Source of the DNA: Kordia sp050633145
GTDB taxonomy: Bacteria > Bacteroidota > Bacteroidia > Flavobacteriales > Flavobacteriaceae
DNA length: 64,000 bases
Direction: 5' to 3'
Assembly (NCBI RefSeq): GCF_050633145.1
Contig: NZ_JBOEFY010000020.1
Span: forward strand, 160,774 to 224,773
Below the pieces are notes generated by a model, which was not told the origin of the DNA, searched no databases, and worked only from the letters and a program-made list of their open reading frames with translations. Of the stretch, positions 43,246-52,328 are shown piece by piece. Both the position numbers and the translations under genes were made by a program. Each line of letters starts with the position of its first letter. Within the stretch, counting starts at the first letter, position 1.

Positions 43246-44172
43246 TTATTCACTTTTCTTTTTTGAGTTTTTCATTGCTTCACCAATTTGATTACTTGCG
43301 GTAAAACTAGCAACCATATCGTTTAACATATTGCTTCCTGCTTGTGGTGAGTTTGGTAGTAAAATTAAATTACTATTTGTTTCCTGACCAATAGCTTGTA
43401 GCGTATCATAATGTTGTGTTACTACAATTAAGGCTGAAGCTTCTTGCGAGTTGATTCCAACTTTGTTCAATACTTCTACAGATTCTTCCAAACCACGTGC
43501 AATTTCACGACGCTGATCGGCAATACCTTGACCTTGTAAACGCTTGCTTTCTGCTTCTGCTTTTGCTTTTTCAACGATTAAAATACGTTGTGCATCACCT
43601 TCATACTGTGCAGCCGTTTTTTCTCTATCAGCAGCATTAATACGGTTCATGGCAGCTTTTACTTGCGCATCAGGATCAATATCAGTTACTAAGGTTTTAA
43701 TAATGTCATATCCATATTCCATCATAGCATCGTTTAATTCTGCTTTTACGGCAATGGCAATATCATCTTTCTTTACGAATACATCATCCAATTTCATTTT
43801 TGGAACTTCGGCACGAACTACATCAAATACATACGATGTAATTTGATCGTGCGGATAATCTAACTTATAAAAAGCATCGTATACTTTGTCTCTAATAACT
43901 TTATATTGAACAGATACTTTTAATCGAACAAATACATCATCTAATGTTTTTGTTTCAATGATAACGTCTAATTGCTGAATCTTTAAACTTAACTTTCCAG
44001 CAATTCTATCCATCAGTGGAATTTTTAATTGTAATCCCGATTGACGAATGCTGTTAAAGCGACCAAAACGTTCTACAACCGCAGCTGTTTGTTGCTTTAC
44101 AATAAAAAATGTTCCGAGAAGAATAATAACAACGAGTACTCCTGCAACAACGTAGTATGGATTTATTGGCAT
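43246..44172 (-). CDS. SPFH/band 7 (stomatin-like) membrane protein
   Basis: This 308-aa protein has an N-terminal transmembrane helix (about 5-26), an SPFH domain (about 30-190: VVERFGRFNSIRQSGLQLKI, KLSLKIQQLDVIIETKTLDD, VFVRLKVSVQYKVI) and a helical Ala/Glu-rich region (NRINAADREKTAAQYEGDAQ, VEKAKAEAESKRLQGQG). It forms large oligomers at the inner membrane, often linked to protease control. The sequence looks closest to the HIR/QmcA-type branch. A single-gene unit with a terminator behind it. Confidence 0.92.
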   Translation of the reverse strand: MPINPYYVVAGVLVVIILLGTFFIVKQQTAAVVERFGRFNSIRQSGLQLKIPLMDRIAGKLSLKIQQLDVIIETKTLDDVFVRLKVSVQYKVIRDKVYDAFYKLDYPHDQITSYVFDVVRAEVPKMKLDDVFVKKDDIAIAVKAELNDAMMEYGYDIIKTLVTDIDPDAQVKAAMNRINAADREKTAAQYEGDAQRILIVEKAKAEAESKRLQGQGIADQRREIARGLEESVEVLNKVGINSQEASALIVVTQHYDTLQAIGQETNSNLILLPNSPQAGSNMLNDMVASFTASNQIGEAMKNSKKKSE

Positions 44173-44230
44173 AATTTGTAGTTTTAAAATGTTAGTATAT
44201 AAAAATAATTTTTTTTGAGTAAAAAAAGGA

Positions 44231-44238
44231 TACTTTTG
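44231..44238 (+). promoter_or_regulatory. -7 promoter element upstream of the beta-barrel gene
   Basis: TACTTTTG fits TAnnTTTG, 29 bp before the ATG at 44267. Confidence 0.5.
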
Positions 44239-44266
44239 AGAACTTTAAATTTAAAGCAACCCTCAA

Positions 44267-44917
44267 ATGCAAAAACCTACTTACTTTATATTAGTTGTCA
44301 TTACACTACTTTTTGTTACAAATTCTTTTTCTCAAGGTCGTTATGACAGTTACAATCGTCTCGGAATTTCAGCAGGATTTCATCAATTTGATATTCGTAC
44401 AAATGACCTTGTAACCACAAAATCAACAGGATTTCAAGGCGGATTGTCTACACGTGGAACCGTTGGAAGGCATTTTGATACGGTGTATTTTTTATATCTT
44501 AACTTTCATGAAATGAATGTGTTAGGTCGTGAAAACTTACTAGCTACAAATCAAGAAATTCCGTTTAGCTTACTAGCCGCAAAAGTTGGTGTGTTGGGAA
44601 GTTATAAAATTAGTGAAAAGCATTTTAGTGTAGAATTTGGTCCAGCATTTCAATTTTCAGATAAATTTGAAATAGATAGTACGTTTGAAGATTACATTTT
44701 ACAAGGATACGATACATTTACTGCCAAAGATGCACGGCAAACATCACGCATGAATCTTATGGGAATTATAGGATTTTCGGCAGGATTTCAATCATTTAAA
44801 GTCTCAGTGCAATACGAATATGGATTTTCCAACGTTTTAAGTAAACTGACAGTTGACAATAAAAAATTAAAAGGAAATATAGAACAGTTGAGTGTTTTAG
44901 CCACTTTCTATTTGTAA
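44267..44917 (+). CDS. Outer-membrane beta-barrel protein, PorT-like size class
   Basis: This 216-aa protein has a signal peptide (about 1-22, ending NSFSQ). The mature part has alternating hydrophobic strands (LGISAGFHQFDIRTNDL, LAAKVGVLGSYKI, FSVEFGPAFQFSD, FKVSVQYEYGFSNVL) and ends in the aromatic LSVLATFYL typical of outer-membrane barrels. The role is unknown. It has a close promoter and is followed by a terminator. Confidence 0.75.
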   Translation: MQKPTYFILVVITLLFVTNSFSQGRYDSYNRLGISAGFHQFDIRTNDLVTTKSTGFQGGLSTRGTVGRHFDTVYFLYLNFHEMNVLGRENLLATNQEIPFSLLAAKVGVLGSYKISEKHFSVEFGPAFQFSDKFEIDSTFEDYILQGYDTFTAKDARQTSRMNLMGIIGFSAGFQSFKVSVQYEYGFSNVLSKLTVDNKKLKGNIEQLSVLATFYL

Positions 44918-44927
44918 GTAACACAAA

Positions 44928-44953
44928 AAAAGAGCGCCGATAAGCGCTCTTTT
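44928..44953. terminator. Bidirectional terminator between convergent genes
   Basis: AAAAGAGCGC and GCGCTCTTTT form a perfect 10-bp stem with a 6-nt loop. Confidence 0.85.
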
Positions 44954-44984
44954 TACTTTTGTATATTATTTGCAGAACTTGATT

Positions 44985-45440
44985 TTATATCTTGATCGCA
45001 ACAATTTCAATTCTTCTATTCATTTTTCGCCCATCTCTAGTTTTGTTAGAAGCTATTGGTTGCAATTCTCCATAACCTTTGGCTGTTAAACGAGACTGTT
45101 TACAACCTTGTGCTACTAAAAGTTCCTTTATTTTTTCAGCTCTTTTTTGTGATAATGCTAGATTTAAATCTTTTGCTCCAACAGAATCAGTGTGACCAGA
45201 GATTATAAAAGAAAAATGATCAGAATTCTTTTTTATGACTTCACTTATTGCTTTAATTACTTCATCATAATTTTCAATTAGTTCATTTGTGCCACTTTTG
45301 AAAATTAATTTTTTTGTGTGTTCAACAAAAGATCCAAAATCATCCATAATAATTTCTGGAGTAATTCTCTCTGAGATTACATTTTGATTTGTCTTACACG
45401 AAATGAAACATATAAAAATGATGAATAGTATCTTTTTCAT
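44985..45440 (-). CDS. OmpA family peptidoglycan-binding lipoprotein
   Basis: This protein of 151 aa from ATG 45440 has a lipobox around FICFISCKTN and a C-terminal OmpA domain (about 50-150). Visible parts are FSFIISGHTDSVGAKDLNLA, LSQKRAEKIKELLVAQG, LTAKGYGELQPIASN and GRKMNRRIEIV, which hold the peptidoglycan-binding Asp and Arg. It anchors the outer membrane to the wall. It starts 1 bp after the gltX stop codon on the same strand, so it may be co-transcribed. Confidence 0.88.
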   Translation of the reverse strand: MKKILFIIFICFISCKTNQNVISERITPEIIMDDFGSFVEHTKKLIFKSGTNELIENYDEVIKAISEVIKKNSDHFSFIISGHTDSVGAKDLNLALSQKRAEKIKELLVAQGCKQSRLTAKGYGELQPIASNKTRDGRKMNRRIEIVAIKI

Positions 45441-45441
45441 A

Positions 45442-46953
45442 TTACAACATACCAATCACCTTCTCAATACGCTTGATGGTTTCTTGCTTTCCAATCATAA
45501 ACATAATCTGAAATAAATCGGGTCCGCTTAATGCGCCAGCTAATGCAAAACGTAATGGTTGCATTACTTTCCCAAAACCAATTTCGTTGCTTGTTATCCA
45601 ACCTTTAATATTGGTTTGCAAGCTTTCTACGCTATAATCTTCTGTAGCATTGATAATTTCTACTAGTTTGTTTAAAATGTCTCCTGTGCCTTCTTTTAAT
45701 GCCTTTTTCTGTGCTTTTGCATCATATTCTGTTGGCGCCACAAAGAAGAAGTGACTCAAATTCCATAAATCTTTGGTAAATGAAGCTCTTTCTTTAATCA
45801 ATTCGACAACCATTTCAATATAACTTACGTCAATATCAGCCAATTCAGCTTGACTTTCTTTAAAAGCAATTGCCAAACTTTCGTTAGATTTTAGCTGCAT
45901 GTATTGTTGGTTGAGCCATTTCATTTTGTCAATATCAAATCGTGCACCAGCTTTGTTGATTCGTTCCAAATCAAAATCTTGAATCAATTGATCTAAACTA
46001 AATATTTCTTGCTCTGTTCCAGGGTTCCATCCTAAAAATGCTAAGAAATTGATCAATGCATCTTCAAAGTATCCATCTTCACGGAAACCTTCGAATGTTT
46101 CTCCTGTTTTCGTATCATCCCACTTTAGTGGAAATACAGGGAAACCAAACTTCGCACCATCGCGTTTTCCTAATTTTCCTTTTCCTGTTGGTCTTAAGAT
46201 TAATGGCAAATGTGCAAAAACAGGCGCTTCCCATTCAAACGAACGGTATAATAAATAATGTAATGCTAACGAAGGCAACCATTCTTCTCCACGAATTACA
46301 TGTGTAATTTCCATTAAATGATCGTCTACAATATTTGCTAAATGATAGGTTGGCATTCCATCACTTTTATATAAAACTTTATCATCTAAAATATTGGTAT
46401 CAATCTTTACATCACCACGAACTACATCTTTTAAATGCAAGGTTTCATCTTGTGGCGATTTGTAACGAATTACATACGGTTCACCAGCGTCTAACTTTGC
46501 GTTTACTTCTTCCGCCGAAAGCGATAAAGAGTTTGAAAGCTCTAAACGATTGTGCCAATTATAGATAAATGTTTTTTTCTCTGCTTCTAGTTCTTTTCTA
46601 ATTGCATCTAAAGATTCAGCAGTATCAAAAGCGTAATATGCATCTCCTTTTTCAACCAACTGATCTGCATATTGTTTGTACAAATGCTTGCGTTCACTTT
46701 GTCTGTACGGACCAAATCCGCCATCTTTTCCAATACCTTCATCAAATGGAATTCCGCACCATTCCAATGCTTCTATGATATATTCTTCTGCGCCTTCTAC
46801 AAATCGGTTTTGATCTGTATCTTCAATACGTAATACAAAATCACCGCCATGTTTTTTGGCGAATAAGTAATTAAATAAGGCAGTTCTAACGCCTCCAATG
46901 TGTAGCGGTCCTGTAGGACTTGGTGCAAAACGAACACGAACTTTTTTAGTCAT
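45442..46953 (-). CDS. gltX: Glutamyl-tRNA synthetase
   Basis: This 503-aa class I synthetase has VRFAPSPTGPLHIGGVRTAL (HIGH region, residues 6-25), FVLRIEDTDQNRF, and the KMSKS equivalent GKGKLGKRDGAKFGFPVF, where Gly replaces the second Ser. The start at 46953 (MTKKVRVRF) is preferred over an in-frame upstream ATG at 46983. It charges tRNA-Glu. The presence of glnS in the same window means Gln-tRNA does not need a transamidation route. Confidence 0.95.
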   Translation of the reverse strand: MTKKVRVRFAPSPTGPLHIGGVRTALFNYLFAKKHGGDFVLRIEDTDQNRFVEGAEEYIIEALEWCGIPFDEGIGKDGGFGPYRQSERKHLYKQYADQLVEKGDAYYAFDTAESLDAIRKELEAEKKTFIYNWHNRLELSNSLSLSAEEVNAKLDAGEPYVIRYKSPQDETLHLKDVVRGDVKIDTNILDDKVLYKSDGMPTYHLANIVDDHLMEITHVIRGEEWLPSLALHYLLYRSFEWEAPVFAHLPLILRPTGKGKLGKRDGAKFGFPVFPLKWDDTKTGETFEGFREDGYFEDALINFLAFLGWNPGTEQEIFSLDQLIQDFDLERINKAGARFDIDKMKWLNQQYMQLKSNESLAIAFKESQAELADIDVSYIEMVVELIKERASFTKDLWNLSHFFFVAPTEYDAKAQKKALKEGTGDILNKLVEIINATEDYSVESLQTNIKGWITSNEIGFGKVMQPLRFALAGALSGPDLFQIMFMIGKQETIKRIEKVIGML

Positions 46954-47097
46954 AGATTTTAAGTAAATGGTTATAAAGTGCAAATGTAATATTATTTTCT
47001 TTTAAAATTGTCTGTGTAAAGAGCAGTTACTTTTAGATTAGAAAAAAAGAAAATACATGCATTAGCGCATTTTAAATCTCGATTATCGAGTAAAGGT

Positions 47098-47129
47098 GAA
47101 ACCCTCAAAATTTTAATTTTGAGGGTTTC
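47098..47129. terminator. Strong bidirectional hairpin, terminator
   Basis: GAAACCCTCAAAATT and AATTTTGAGGGTTTC make a near-perfect stem of about 15 bp. It lies about 230 bp beyond the stop of the T9SS gene (minus strand) and behind the gltX start. The region 46954-47359 otherwise holds a palindrome copy (about 47075-47095) and TCGAG repeats. Confidence 0.65.
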
Positions 47130-47219
47130 GGTTAATCAGCAAGTTGAGAAAAAATGCTACTTTTTACTATAATTCAGTGTAATCTTTAAGTTTGAAGTCT
47201 TTAATCTCAAATGTCAAAT

Positions 47220-47345
47220 GTCAAATCGAGCATTATTAATATTCAAATATTTTTGAATTGAAAATACCTAGCGAAGCTATCGAGATTCAATGTAAATCAT
47301 AGTATTACGAAGCTTTTCGACTGTGTTCGAAGTGACAAGTTATGA
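47220..47345. repeat. TCGAG-rich dispersed repeat region
   Basis: Elements TCAAATCGAGCATTATT, AGCGAAGCTATCGAGATTC and GAAGCTTTTCGACTGTGTTCGAAGTGACA follow one another. They resemble elements at 22140-22390, 25965 and 58980. No gene is visible. Confidence 0.45.
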
Positions 47346-47359
47346 TTGTTAAATTTATA

Positions 47360-49309
47360 CTATTTCTTAATGAACTTTTCTGTGTGCTTTATACCTGATT
47401 CTGTTGTTACCGTTAAGAAATACATGTTGTCGCTTAATTGTGATACATCAATTTCTGAAACTTCAATAGCTTTGCTTTGTACCAATTTCCCTGTGATGTC
47501 TGTAATTTGATATGCAACAATTGGTTCGTCACTATTAAATCGTAATACATCTGAAGTTGGATTTGGAAACATGTTAAAGTTAATTAAGTCAGCTTCTTCT
47601 CTTCCAAGTGTTCCACCGTGTGTTTCTCCGATTACGAATAAGGAACGTAAATGATCTTTCACTTCTGGTGTAAATACATTTAATGTTGTACCAGAATCAC
47701 TATTTAATGTGCTTAATGTTATTTGGTATGACCAAGCTTCATCGTAGCAACTATCACAACAAGAAGGAACGTACAATCCAATTACATATAATTTGTTGTG
47801 TTCAAAGTTATAGTTAGGGAAGTTAGTTGTAAGTCCCCAAACTGGATTTGCAGAGGTTGGTAATTGATTGTTGAATCCACCCATATTACTAGACCATGCA
47901 AACGTATCTGGAACCATATTGATAAAATCTACTGGATCTGTGAATGGGAAAGAAGAATATTCTAACTCATATACAAACCATGTATATTGATATCCACCAT
48001 TTTGTTCTGTACATATATCACCTACAAGTAAAGCATCATCAGTAGTGTCAATACTATTTATAGATCCTGTTAATTGTTGCGGGTTTCCTTGGTGTAATAC
48101 ACTAATGTTAAGGTTTTGATCTAGTTTTGCTTGTAATGAAATATCGTCAATTGCTAAGTCATTTCCATCGCCTAAACCATCTTCTTTTAAGTGAATTTTA
48201 ATGTCTAATATATCTTGCTCACCTTCAAAGCATTCTGAAATTTGTTGCCAGTCACAAGGATCGTCACTGTTGGTATCAATGGTAATCCAATCGTATAATT
48301 GACCGTTTACTTCCAAACGAATTTCTGGTTTAATGTTAAACGTACATTGTGGTAAATCTTTAAAATTTGCACAAAACTTATATGTTTTTTCAAAATCGAT
48401 TTGAATGCTTTGTTCCCAAATAACACTGGATGTTCCAGCAGGTTGTGTAGTACGACCGTTTACCAATAGAAAATCTGTGTTGTTACTGTATTGTTCAGGA
48501 TCTGCACATGCAGAATGATCTGTAACAGTTGTTCCAAAAATACTAGCATCGTTTGAAACATTGTAAGCACCAGGATATAAACTTGCGTCTTCTGTATAAT
48601 CGCTGTTAAATCCGTTAGCTCCGTTTTCAAAGTTTCCATTTTCTACCAAGTTGTCACCTTCGCAACAAAATGCGCCTTCATTGTTTGGCTCTCCTGTTTG
48701 AATATCACAGTCTTGAATACAAATATTATCATATCCATATTCTTCTGTAGGGCTTGAAGTTAAGTCTAAGTAAAAACGAATTCCATCAATGTTGCTTAAT
48801 AACGTATTCCAATCGTCACACTCTAGTCCGGCAGACATTACCCATTCTCCGTTTGCGTTAGAAGGTAATGTAGTTCCTTCACAAATTTCAATTGGTGCAC
48901 ATACATGTACCCAACCGCCATCTTCAACAGTTTGTACAGTTGCTACAAAAGTTGCTGCTGCTGTAGGACTCGTTGGTGATCCGCTATAAATAATTAATCT
49001 TGGAGATAAAGGTTCGCCTAAACCACCATCTTCAATTACTTGAAAATCCCAGCATAAACACTGTCCGTTGTACTCGCGCCAATCGCCACCATAATCTACG
49101 TCATTGTAAATGTATGAGGAACCAGAAGCATCATACGAATGTAAAAAGAAGTCATCAGAGTTTCCGCTTGGTCCTAAAGGATCTGCTGTATTTGCGCCAG
49201 CAGCAACGCCATTCCAATTCGAGATATCCTGATCGTTAAAATCTTCACAGAATTGTGCAAAGCTTACTCCATAAAAAAGGAGCAAACATAAAGTAATCAT
49301 GTTTTTCAT
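47360..49309 (-). CDS. Secreted Cys-rich protein with T9SS sorting domain, 649 aa
   Basis: The signal peptide (about 1-18, ending SFAQ) is followed by FCEDFNDQDISNWNG, which begins a jelly-roll or carbohydrate-binding-like domain rich in Cys and Trp (EYNGQCLCWDFQVIEDGG). A second similar domain follows (FCCEGDNLVENGNFENGANG, WEQSIQIDFEKTYKFCANFK). The C-terminal 75 residues are a T9SS type A domain (FNMFPNPTSDVLRF to KHTEKFIKK). It is exported across the outer membrane. The binding target is unknown. Confidence 0.85.
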   Translation of the reverse strand: MKNMITLCLLLFYGVSFAQFCEDFNDQDISNWNGVAAGANTADPLGPSGNSDDFFLHSYDASGSSYIYNDVDYGGDWREYNGQCLCWDFQVIEDGGLGEPLSPRLIIYSGSPTSPTAAATFVATVQTVEDGGWVHVCAPIEICEGTTLPSNANGEWVMSAGLECDDWNTLLSNIDGIRFYLDLTSSPTEEYGYDNICIQDCDIQTGEPNNEGAFCCEGDNLVENGNFENGANGFNSDYTEDASLYPGAYNVSNDASIFGTTVTDHSACADPEQYSNNTDFLLVNGRTTQPAGTSSVIWEQSIQIDFEKTYKFCANFKDLPQCTFNIKPEIRLEVNGQLYDWITIDTNSDDPCDWQQISECFEGEQDILDIKIHLKEDGLGDGNDLAIDDISLQAKLDQNLNISVLHQGNPQQLTGSINSIDTTDDALLVGDICTEQNGGYQYTWFVYELEYSSFPFTDPVDFINMVPDTFAWSSNMGGFNNQLPTSANPVWGLTTNFPNYNFEHNKLYVIGLYVPSCCDSCYDEAWSYQITLSTLNSDSGTTLNVFTPEVKDHLRSLFVIGETHGGTLGREEADLINFNMFPNPTSDVLRFNSDEPIVAYQITDITGKLVQSKAIEVSEIDVSQLSDNMYFLTVTTESGIKHTEKFIKK

Positions 49310-49460
49310 AATGTAAAATGTTTAAGTTTCTATTAAATTGTTTCAAAGCAAAGATGCGCCAGTGTAAAACAATAGGGTAGAAGCAAAGCACTAAGATTGT
49401 AGAAGTGTTTTGCCTTCAGAAAATAGTATAGAAAAACCGTAAGCGTTACAGGAAAAACAC

Positions 49461-50501
49461 TTAAGAAATCATTTCACTTGGTATGCGTTTATTCATCACT
49501 TTAAACCATAAAGGCGGAATTAAAGCTAGTACCATAGAGGTTGGATAGCCAAAAGGCATTTGCGGACTTTTCTCGTGACAATCTAAGAGTTGATACTTTT
49601 TAGAAGCTTTGTAATGATGGTCGCTATGGCGTGTGAGTTCATACAAAACAATACGTCCAATAGTGTGATTGGAATTCCAAGAGTGAATTTCACGCACACG
49701 TTCGTAACGTCCAGAAGCTAATTTTTTTCTTAATAATCCGTAGTGTTCTATATAATTAATGGTTTCTAATAATATAAAACTTACAACTGCACTTGCAGCG
49801 GCAAAAACAAAGGTGAGTGTTCCTAAGAAATAGAAAATAATTATCAAATAGGAAATCTGCAGTAGCGTAAACCAAAACATATTATTTTTAAATGATAGGA
49901 ATGAAAATTTTCCACGTTGCCGTAAGTTTCTTTGAATTTTCCATGCGTTTATATATTGTCGAACTGTTGAGGTAAACCAAAATGAATACACAACTTGATT
50001 GTATCTTGCCGTTGCCGGATCTTCTTTGGTTGCAGCATGTAAATGATGTCCAAAATTATGCTCTACAAAAAAATGCATATACATGGATGGAAGCAGTAAA
50101 ACTTTTGCCATAATTTGCTCATACTGTGTTTGTCTATGACCAAGTTCATGAGCTACATTAATTCCGTTGGAACCTAATACAATTCCTGTAGAAAAGATCA
50201 ATCCAACGAGTTCGTAGGTTGCATACATTCCTGTAGAAACATTTAATAATGTGATAATTAACAATCCAAAAACGATAGGGATATTTAAATACAGCAACCA
50301 ATCAAAAATTGGGTTTGCTGCTTTTTCTTCAATTTCAGTTTCGGATAAGTTTTTGGTACTTTGAGAAAAAATCAATTCCATAATCGGAATCATTCCAAAG
50401 GCATATATTGGCGTTAAAAATGTATAATATCCTCTTAAGTATAAAGCCAGCACAGCAACTAATGGCGTAGAAAAAGCTGCCAAATATTTCAAGTCTTTCA
50501 T
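49461..50501 (-). CDS. AlkB-type integral-membrane alkane 1-monooxygenase (fatty acid hydroxylase fold)
   Basis: This 346-aa protein has about six membrane helices and the His clusters of the AlkB family: HELGHR at 118-123, EHNFGHHLHAATKEDPA at 147-163, NYIEHYGL near 245 and RHSDHHYKASKKY near 305. These bind the di-iron centre that hydroxylates terminal carbons of alkanes or similar substrates, with rubredoxin as electron donor. No rubredoxin gene is adjacent. The true substrate could be another long-chain compound. Confidence 0.88.
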   Translation of the reverse strand: MKDLKYLAAFSTPLVAVLALYLRGYYTFLTPIYAFGMIPIMELIFSQSTKNLSETEIEEKAANPIFDWLLYLNIPIVFGLLIITLLNVSTGMYATYELVGLIFSTGIVLGSNGINVAHELGHRQTQYEQIMAKVLLLPSMYMHFFVEHNFGHHLHAATKEDPATARYNQVVYSFWFTSTVRQYINAWKIQRNLRQRGKFSFLSFKNNMFWFTLLQISYLIIIFYFLGTLTFVFAAASAVVSFILLETINYIEHYGLLRKKLASGRYERVREIHSWNSNHTIGRIVLYELTRHSDHHYKASKKYQLLDCHEKSPQMPFGYPTSMVLALIPPLWFKVMNKRIPSEMIS

Positions 50502-50653
50502 GATTCAATTCCAATTCAGGGTTTTTTAAAAATACTACTTTTTTTGCTGACATTTTCATAGATTCCTTTACTTTTAACCCAGAAGCTATTTTCATATACT
50601 TAAAATGATTTAGTTTAATTCCTTATTATATTTACATTCGTTACAAATCAGCA

Positions 50654-51394
50654 ATGACTATTTTAAAGAAAATAAAAAAAACACTTTTTACACCAAAAAT
50701 AAAACAAGTTCAAGAAGATGTATTCATTCAACGACTCAGAAGCCTTGTAATTGGTGAAGGAATGTTGCATAAAGGCAATATTTATTTAATGGATTATGCG
50801 TTGAAAAATATGCCTGCTAATGGAGTGGTTATAGAGATTGGTTCGTATGGCGGATTATCTACGAATTTGATGCTTCATCTGTTACAAAAAAATGATCGTG
50901 TTGAAAAATTAATCAATTGTGATCCATGGATGTATGAAGGTTTTGCAGACAGACATGGAACTATATCCGATACTATTGACGGACGTAAAGATATCTCGCG
51001 AGAAGCGTATTCTACATACATGAAAAATAACTTTATCAATAGTGTACAATTTTTACACAAAAACAATTTGCCACATTCTTTTCAGTTAACTTCTGATGCA
51101 TTCTTTATTGAATACGACAAAAAAATAACTACCAAAGATATTTTTAACCAAACCGTTCAATTAGGGACAAAAATATCGTTTGCCTATATTGACGGCAATC
51201 ATGCTTATGAGTACGTAAAAAGAGATTTTGAGAATGTAGACAAGCATTTAATGAACTCAGGATTTATTCTATTTGATGATTCAATGGACGATTCTCCGTT
51301 TGGAAGCACGACGTTTATGAAAGAAATGAAACAGTATAAAAACTATAAATTGATAGACAAAAACCCAAATTATCTTTTTCAAAAGCTAGCTTAA
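50654..51394 (+). CDS. Class I SAM-dependent methyltransferase, 246 aa
   Basis: The SAM-binding motif GVVIEIGSYGGLSTNLMLHL lies at about residues 52-71. It is followed by INCDPWMYEGF and the late acidic motif FAYIDGNHAYEYVKRDFENV plus GFILFDDSMDDSPFG. This fits the Methyltransf_24 group of O-methyltransferases. The substrate is unknown. The end overlaps the convergent gene by 4 bp. Confidence 0.8.
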   Translation: MTILKKIKKTLFTPKIKQVQEDVFIQRLRSLVIGEGMLHKGNIYLMDYALKNMPANGVVIEIGSYGGLSTNLMLHLLQKNDRVEKLINCDPWMYEGFADRHGTISDTIDGRKDISREAYSTYMKNNFINSVQFLHKNNLPHSFQLTSDAFFIEYDKKITTKDIFNQTVQLGTKISFAYIDGNHAYEYVKRDFENVDKHLMNSGFILFDDSMDDSPFGSTTFMKEMKQYKNYKLIDKNPNYLFQKLA

Positions 51395-52218
51395 AACTTA
51401 TGATACAAACCAACAGTTATTGCTGCTTGTTTTGCTACATTGTTTCCAGAAAAAGCACCACCAAAACTTAAAATTCCACCAAACGATTTATTGATTTCTC
51501 CAACAGCTTTCAATCCGAACGCACCATATTCTTGGTTATTCACATACAAAGCAGTTGCTGCATTTGATAAAGGTAAATTTACGTCGCCATCATTAAAAGA
51601 ACTCACAATATCGACAAACCCAATCAGCCATATTTTTGAATGTACTTTGGTTCCTATTTCACCACCAATTTTAAAATTACTGCTGTAATCGTTTGTTTTT
51701 AAATCAATTCCCGTAAAAGCTTGCACGTAAAATTTATCAAAACTTCGTCCAATATTAATAGTAGGAGTAAAGCTCCAAGCATCTTGTCCTGTACGAATTC
51801 CAGAAGCAGTTTCAAAAGTTCCTGTATTTGCTTCTACATTTAACTGCCCAGAAATAATCCATTTCTTATTATAAAATCGATGTCTTAATCCTATAGAAAC
51901 ATTTCCAAAAGCTGACTTAGAATCTTCCGTAATAAAAGCACTTCCATTCACAACATCGCCTGTACTAATGAATTTTATAGGAAGATTTACAATCAGTGTC
52001 GTTTTATTAGATATTCCGTATTCTCCATACAATTGTAGTGTATTGTCGGTAATTTCTCGATCGGTTTGATAATCAGGATCACCAAAAATTTCATCGTAAT
52101 TTGAAATGGTTGTAAACGAAAGTTGTGTATAAAACTTTCCTTTTTCTTGTGTCCAAGGACTTTGTGCGAGTAAAAATTGCACACTCAAAATGGCAATAAT
52201 TGTATATATGTTTTTCAT
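51391..52218 (-). CDS. Outer-membrane beta-barrel (porin/transporter-like) protein, 275 aa
   Basis: The signal peptide (about 1-18, ending LLAQ) is followed by SPWTQEKGKFYTQLSFTTIS and repeated amphipathic strands (GISNKTTLIVNLPIKFIS, FGNVSIGLRHRFYNKKWIIS, GGEIGTKVHSKIWLIG). It ends ITVGLYHKF with a terminal Phe. This fits an outer-membrane barrel of unknown substrate. It stands alone. Confidence 0.75.
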   Translation of the reverse strand: MKNIYTIIAILSVQFLLAQSPWTQEKGKFYTQLSFTTISNYDEIFGDPDYQTDREITDNTLQLYGEYGISNKTTLIVNLPIKFISTGDVVNGSAFITEDSKSAFGNVSIGLRHRFYNKKWIISGQLNVEANTGTFETASGIRTGQDAWSFTPTINIGRSFDKFYVQAFTGIDLKTNDYSSNFKIGGEIGTKVHSKIWLIGFVDIVSSFNDGDVNLPLSNAATALYVNNQEYGAFGLKAVGEINKSFGGILSFGGAFSGNNVAKQAAITVGLYHKF

Positions 52219-52328
52219 AATTAGCTTGTTTATGAAGGCTTAGTAGTAACTTTTTCTAAAATCTTACAGAATGTTTAACAAGTCTCATATACTATTAATT
52301 GTGTAAATATGTTACTTTTATAAGTTAT

